This document shows, in pieces, positions 59,818 through 64,000 of a stretch of 64,000 nucleotides of DNA. The position numbers and the translations under genes are program-made. The notes under the pieces are model-generated. The model did no database searches and had not been told where the DNA came from. It was given only the letters and a program-made list of their open reading frames with translations. The DNA is from JADFXI01 sp963784135. GTDB taxonomy: Bacteria; Nitrospirota; Thermodesulfovibrionia; Thermodesulfovibrionales; Dissulfurispiraceae. Where the stretch lies: contig CAWAQG010000005.1 of assembly GCA_963784135.1 (NCBI GenBank), forward strand, positions 68,357 to 132,356. The letters run 5' to 3'. Position 1 is the stretch's first letter; each line of letters starts with the position of its first letter.

Positions 59818-61185
59818 TGTGGCGAGCAGATAAACTGTCCGTATCTGTAGCACATAAACTGTCCGGATAAAATATATGGATAGCAAGGGGGCTATCCATG
59901 AAACGTTCGGCAGTGTTGCAGGAGGTACGGAAGATGAGATTTGAAGAAAGCTATGAGGGTTGGATACGAGGTCGATTAACGCAGGAAGAAGCAGCAACGC
60001 TTCTGGGTGTGTGCGATAGGACATTTAGAAGATATATGTTGAGGTATGAAGATACGGGCCTGGAGGGCCTTATAGATAAGCGTTTAGGGCAAATATCTCA
60101 TAAACGTGCGCCTGTTGATGAAGTAGTCGCACTATCGGATCTTTATAGCAATCGCTTTTGTGGTTTCAATGTCAAACATTTTTATAGCTGGTACCGGCGT
60201 GCTTATCAAGGGACCAGAAGCTACACATGGGTCAAGAACACCCTTCAGGAAAAGGGATTGGTCCCGAAGGCAGCACAGAAAGGTACACACAGGAAAAAGC
60301 GTACAAGGGCACCTTATACCGGTATGATGCTGCACCAGGATGGTTCCAAACATCAGTGGGTTGAAGGAAAATACTGGGATCTAATCGTAACTATGGATGA
60401 TGCCACGAGTGAACACTACTCGATGTTTTTTGTGCAGGAGGAAGGCACTCAAAGCAGCTTTCAAGGGGTAAAAGAAGTTATTGAGCAACACGGATTGTTT
60501 GCTTCGTTGTATACGGATCGTGGAAGTCACTACTGGCATACACCGGAGGCCGGAGGGAAGGTGGACAAATCAAATCTTACCCAGTTCGGTCGTGCAATGA
60601 GCCAACTTGGAATTAAGATGATTGCTGCGTATTCTCCTGAGGCCAGGGGTCGTTCTGAGCGAGCCTTCGAAACTCATCAAGACCGCCTCGTCAAGGAGCT
60701 TGCAATGGCGGGCATTACTGAGATGAAGCAGGCCAATGATTATCTTGCCAGTACTTATATGCCAGCCCATAATGCCGAGTTCACTGTTGTCCCGCAGGAA
60801 CCACAGAGCGTGTTCGTGACTTGGGCAGGCACTGCCTTGGAAGACATCCTATGCGAACAGTATGACCGCACCGTAGGCAACGACAACTGTGTAAAGTTCG
60901 ATGGGCTAAAACTTCAGATCCCGCCAAATCAATATCGCTGCCACTACGTTAAGGTCGAAGTTCGCGTCCATCGTTATCCGGATGGTGGCCTTGCTATATT
61001 CCATGGACCGAGAAAACTGGCGGTCTTTGACCCTAAAGGAAAGGAGATTGCAAAGTGCTCACATGCAGCGGCATGAGACTCAATAAAACTGACATCGGTG
61101 GCCTGCCATGTTCCATGCGCAGCCACCCTGCAGAACCGGACAGTTTATTTGCTCTAAAACCGGACAACTCTATTTGTTGACAACA
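59818..61185 (+). mobile_element. IS1202/ISNCY-like insertion sequence, copy 2 (1368 bp)
   Basis: Same ends and length as copy 1 at 6755-8122. It is flanked by a different perfect 16-bp repeat, gggaaaaaaacagggg (59802-59817 and 61186-61201), confirming independent insertion and the element boundaries. Both insertion sites are preceded by gtcaag overlapping the first base of the duplication. Confidence 0.93.
59898..61076 (+). CDS. DDE transposase of IS1202/ISNCY-like element, copy 2
   Basis: 392 residues, identical in protein sequence to copy 1. DNA differs at about five third-codon positions (for example ctc/ctt and gta/gtc). The gene looks functional. Transcription runs away from hup and towards the 3' end of polA. 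Confidence 0.93.
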   Translation: MKRSAVLQEVRKMRFEESYEGWIRGRLTQEEAATLLGVCDRTFRRYMLRYEDTGLEGLIDKRLGQISHKRAPVDEVVALSDLYSNRFCGFNVKHFYSWYRRAYQGTRSYTWVKNTLQEKGLVPKAAQKGTHRKKRTRAPYTGMMLHQDGSKHQWVEGKYWDLIVTMDDATSEHYSMFFVQEEGTQSSFQGVKEVIEQHGLFASLYTDRGSHYWHTPEAGGKVDKSNLTQFGRAMSQLGIKMIAAYSPEARGRSERAFETHQDRLVKELAMAGITEMKQANDYLASTYMPAHNAEFTVVPQEPQSVFVTWAGTALEDILCEQYDRTVGNDNCVKFDGLKLQIPPNQYRCHYVKVEVRVHRYPDGGLAIFHGPRKLAVFDPKGKEIAKCSHAAA

Positions 61186-61235
61186 GGGAAAAAAACAGGG
61201 GAAAAAATGGAAAACGGAAGAAGCGAATGTAATTT

Positions 61236-63029
61236 TCAGTGGTGGGCATCAGCCCAGTTTTTTCCTCGTCCAATCTCGACTTTCAGGGGAACTGAAAGAT
61301 CGAGGGCGGTCTCCATTTCCAGGGCTATTAACTCCAGGGTTTTGTTGATCTCATTCTCCGGCACTTCAAAAAGAAGCTCGTCATGGATCTGCAGGAGCAT
61401 TCTCGCTGAAAGATTTCCCGCCCTCAGTGCCTTTGAAACACGCACCATCGCTATTTTAATCAAATCGGCGGCGGTGCCCTGAATGGGGGTATTGATGGCA
61501 AGCCTCTCTGCCTGCTGCCTGACCGCTGCATTGGAACTGGCGATTTCAGGCAGAGGTCTTATTCTCCCCAGAAGCGTGGCAACGTACCCATTCTGCCTGG
61601 CGGTCTGTATAGTGCGTTCCATAAAGCGCTTTACTCCGGCATGCCTGTTAAAATAGTTTTCTATATAGACAGCTGCATCTTTGGGGAGAATAGAGAGGGC
61701 TTCAGATAACCCATACGCACTCATTCCATACACGATGCCGAAATTCACAACTTTTGCCGCCCTCCTCATGTCGGATGTCACTTCATCGAGCGGAGCCCCG
61801 AATATCTCCGAGGCGGTCCTGGCATGAATATCGATGCTGTTTTTAAAAGCGTCAATAAGGCTTTCGTCTTCACTCATATGGGCCAGTATCCGCAATTCAA
61901 TCTGGGAATAATCTGCTGATACAAGCACATGACCTTCATCAGCAATAAAAATCTCCCTGATTTTAGTCCCCCACTCGCCACGAATAGGAATATTCTGAAG
62001 ATTGGGATCGCTGCTGCTAAGCCTTCCTGTTGAGGTGACGGTCTGGTTAAAAGAGGTGTGGATCCGTCCGGTCCTTGCATTGATAAGTTTAGGCAACGTA
62101 TCAGTATAGGTTGTTTTGAGCTTATAAAAAGACCTGTAATTAAGAATTTCTCCCGGAAGTTCGTGGCTCTTTGAGAGTTCCTCAAGAACATCCATGCTCG
62201 TAGAAAAGCCGGTTTTAGTTTTTTTCATCGGCCTCAGCCCGAGGTCCTCGAATAGCACCTTGCCGAGCTGACGCGGAGAGTTTATATTAAAGGTGCTGCC
62301 GGCAAGCATATATATCTTTGACTGCAACTCCCCCAGTTCACGCTCGAGTTCCTTTGATAATTCCTCGGTACGCTCTTTGTTTATCTTGATTCCGGACTCT
62401 TCCATATCAGTCAACACATAGATGAGCGGCATTTCGATTTCAAAGTAGACACGTTCGAGTCCGGCGCTTTTCAGTTTGTCAAAGAGTAAATCTTTCAGTT
62501 CCATTGCCAGTTCGGCATCTTCGGCGGCATACTGCGTGGCCTCTTCAATGGGGACCTCTGCAAACGATGCCCGTTTGCCCAGGACTTCGGTAAACGGGCG
62601 TTTCTTGTGCGCGAGGTGCTCAACTGCCGCATCCTGGAGGCTATGATCAGGCTTGCCCGGATCCAGCAGGTAGGATGCCACCATGGTATCGTAGAGCATT
62701 CCCCGCACATGAATTCCTTCCTGCCTGAGCATGAGCATGTCGTATTTCAGATTATGACCTATCTTTGCTACGGCAGGGTCCTCCAGTACAGGCATTAAAA
62801 TGGACAGGGCATCCTTAATATTGCATGGCCCGGCGTGCCTTACCGGAACATAATATGATTTTCCTCTCTCCTTGCAAAGGGCTATCCCTATAATTGTATC
62901 GCTAAGGGGGTCTCTCCCCGTCGCCTCTATATCGAACGATAATTCAGAAATAATGCCGGTGTCGATTACCAGGGGAACTTCGCGCTGTGAATCATCCACA
63001 TTATCTCCGAAGAGCAGACATTGTTTCAT
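61236..63029 (-). CDS. polA: DNA polymerase I, proofreading plus polymerase part (Klenow-like)
   Basis: 597 residues. 3'-5' exonuclease motifs SFDIEATGRDPLSD, IGHNLKYDMLML and QYAAEDAELAMEL appear complete. Polymerase motifs: A SADYSQIELRILAHMSED, B RRAAKVVNFGIVYGMSAYGL, C LQIHDELLFEV. It is encoded separately from the 5' nuclease: its ATG overlaps that gene's stop (ATGA). Either a natural split or a frameshift of a single gene. The gene ends about 35 bp from IS1202-like copy 2. Confidence 0.93.
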   Translation of the reverse strand: MKQCLLFGDNVDDSQREVPLVIDTGIISELSFDIEATGRDPLSDTIIGIALCKERGKSYYVPVRHAGPCNIKDALSILMPVLEDPAVAKIGHNLKYDMLMLRQEGIHVRGMLYDTMVASYLLDPGKPDHSLQDAAVEHLAHKKRPFTEVLGKRASFAEVPIEEATQYAAEDAELAMELKDLLFDKLKSAGLERVYFEIEMPLIYVLTDMEESGIKINKERTEELSKELERELGELQSKIYMLAGSTFNINSPRQLGKVLFEDLGLRPMKKTKTGFSTSMDVLEELSKSHELPGEILNYRSFYKLKTTYTDTLPKLINARTGRIHTSFNQTVTSTGRLSSSDPNLQNIPIRGEWGTKIREIFIADEGHVLVSADYSQIELRILAHMSEDESLIDAFKNSIDIHARTASEIFGAPLDEVTSDMRRAAKVVNFGIVYGMSAYGLSEALSILPKDAAVYIENYFNRHAGVKRFMERTIQTARQNGYVATLLGRIRPLPEIASSNAAVRQQAERLAINTPIQGTAADLIKIAMVRVSKALRAGNLSARMLLQIHDELLFEVPENEINKTLELIALEMETALDLSVPLKVEIGRGKNWADAHH

Positions 63030-63949
63030 ATGGCAAGCCCGAGGAATTCCTGAAGCTGTTTACGGCTGGTGATTGTGAAATATTTTCCGCGGGGCGCGTA
63101 ACCATGAGAGGGGATTATCTTCAAAAGGCTCCTGAATTCCAATTCTGTAAACAGGTGAAGAAGCGCCGGCCAATCAGGCTCTTTGATCATAAGGTCCTGC
63201 AGATGCGCCTCAACAGGCAGGTCCATATCTATGGTTGCAAGTTCCTTGCTCAGGCGTATGTCCCCGATGTTTTCGATGATAAGCTTTCTCAGACGCCCAT
63301 TGTCGATCTTTTCGGGATGTTCCAGCAGGTTGTCCAGCCCCCCCGACTTCAGGAGGAGTCCTTTTGCGGTTTTCTCTCCGATGCCTTTTACTCCCGGGAT
63401 ATTATCAACGTCATCTCCGGTAAGCGCCATAATTTCGGCAATCTTTCGGGGAGGCATTTCGAAGCGGCCGGTTATATATTCTTTGTCAATAATTACGTCT
63501 TTCATGGGATCATAAATTTTAATGAAACTATCAACCGCCTGCATCATGTCTTTATCACCGCTGACAATGAATACACTGGACTGCTGTAATGCGGCTTTCC
63601 TCGCAAGTGTGCAGATCACATCGTCCGCCTCGTAGCCCGGCATTTCGAAAACAGGGATATTGAAGGCCTTTATTATCTCCTTGATCCGGGGAATCTGAAT
63701 GATAAGTTCGCCGGGTGTTTCGGGCCGATGTGCCTTATATTGCTCGTAGAGCCTGTGCCGTTGGGTCGGCACCGGAGAATCAAAGACTATTGCAAGCGCA
63801 TCAGGTTTTCTCTCACGGAGTATCTTCAGGACCATGGTGGTGAAACCGTAAATAGCGTTAGTGGGAGCGCCTTTTGAGTTAGTAAGCGCTTTTATGGCAT
63901 GGAAAGCCCTGTGGAAATAGGAGTTTCCGTCAATCAGGTATAGATCCAT
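63026..63949 (-). CDS. polA: DNA polymerase I, 5'-3' exonuclease part
   Basis: 307 residues. The N-terminal nuclease domain has LYLIDGNSYFHRAFHA, EMPGYEADDVICTLA, VSGDKDMMQAVD and the helix-hairpin-helix GVKGIGEKTAKGLL. It ends in YFTITSRKQLQEFLGLAI, which is the start of the usual linker to the exonuclease domain, then stops. It removes primers and flaps. Coupled to the Klenow-like gene by a 4-nt overlap. A GGCAATAGGC-type word lies upstream (63973-63990). Confidence 0.93.
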   Translation of the reverse strand: MDLYLIDGNSYFHRAFHAIKALTNSKGAPTNAIYGFTTMVLKILRERKPDALAIVFDSPVPTQRHRLYEQYKAHRPETPGELIIQIPRIKEIIKAFNIPVFEMPGYEADDVICTLARKAALQQSSVFIVSGDKDMMQAVDSFIKIYDPMKDVIIDKEYITGRFEMPPRKIAEIMALTGDDVDNIPGVKGIGEKTAKGLLLKSGGLDNLLEHPEKIDNGRLRKLIIENIGDIRLSKELATIDMDLPVEAHLQDLMIKEPDWPALLHLFTELEFRSLLKIIPSHGYAPRGKYFTITSRKQLQEFLGLAI

Positions 63950-64000
63950 CCATGATTATATCATTAAAAAGACTATGGGCAATAGGCAAGAGGAAAGTCT

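Overview
The window looks like a chromosomal segment from an uncultured anaerobic or microaerophilic bacterium. Nitrospirota (Thermodesulfovibrionia-like) is the best guess, from gene style only: a Tat-exported aldo/keto reductase, DUF6599, DUF362 and polyferredoxin operon, a ferredoxin-thioredoxin-reductase-like protein beside a glutaredoxin, an HpnI-type glycosyltransferase, and many short dispersed palindromes. No rRNA, CRISPR array or phage was seen. One tRNA (Leu, CAG) is present.

Layout. 1-4.5 kb: minus-strand redox operon, cut by the window edge. 4.7-5.3 kb: glutaredoxin plus FTR-like pair. 5.4-10.7 kb: mobile-element zone, with a RAYT transposase, an IS1202-like IS (copy 1) inside the RAYT flank, and an IS3 element inside an ankyrin lipoprotein gene. 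10.8-16.6 kb: tRNA-Leu, glnS, gltX, 4-alpha-glucanotransferase. 16.7-36.5 kb: the main region of interest, described below. 36.5-41.7 kb: a PD-(D/E)xK-like protein, an SspB-like adaptor, a DsbC-like protein, an IS1380-like transposase, a TPR lipoprotein, lgt and a small membrane protein. 41.7-42.1 kb: two inverted copies of a structured non-coding element. 42.1-48.5 kb: serA and a DevBCA-like ABC exporter with its outer-membrane channel. 48.5-53.8 kb: a MITE, superoxide dismutase, a ferritin-like protein, a DUF255 thioredoxin protein, an S4 protein and a DUF6883/DUF4926 pair. 53.9-57.1 kb: IS21 element flanked by two broken genes. 57.3-64 kb: cation exchanger, universal stress protein, HU, IS1202-like copy 2, and a polA split into two coupled ORFs.

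The 16.7-36.5 kb region reads as an enlarged phosphate-starvation (Pho) regulon. Six upstream regions carry TGTAAC-like hexamers repeated every 11 bp, the phasing expected of PhoB, about 10 bp before a possible -10 box. They precede pstS (followed by pstCAB-phoU), a PHP phosphoesterase plus GT21/HpnI-type glycosyltransferase, a zinc-ribbon protein plus an HMA_2-fold protein, and several very small cysteine-rich proteins. Five of these small proteins share the motif C-x4-[YHW]-x2-C-x-[VLM]-[LFY] and form an apparently undescribed family. On the opposite strand lies a likely operon: DUF5132, an HMA_2 protein, a protein of tandem 22-residue amphipathic repeats (synuclein/perilipin-like periodicity), a P2-type ATPase with an N-terminal HMA_2 domain, a divergent MetK, and an OlsB/OlsA-like ornithine-lipid acyltransferase pair. 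Inferred role: phosphate uptake, phosphorus-free membrane lipids, and an unknown membrane- or granule-associated cation-handling module expressed when phosphate is scarce.
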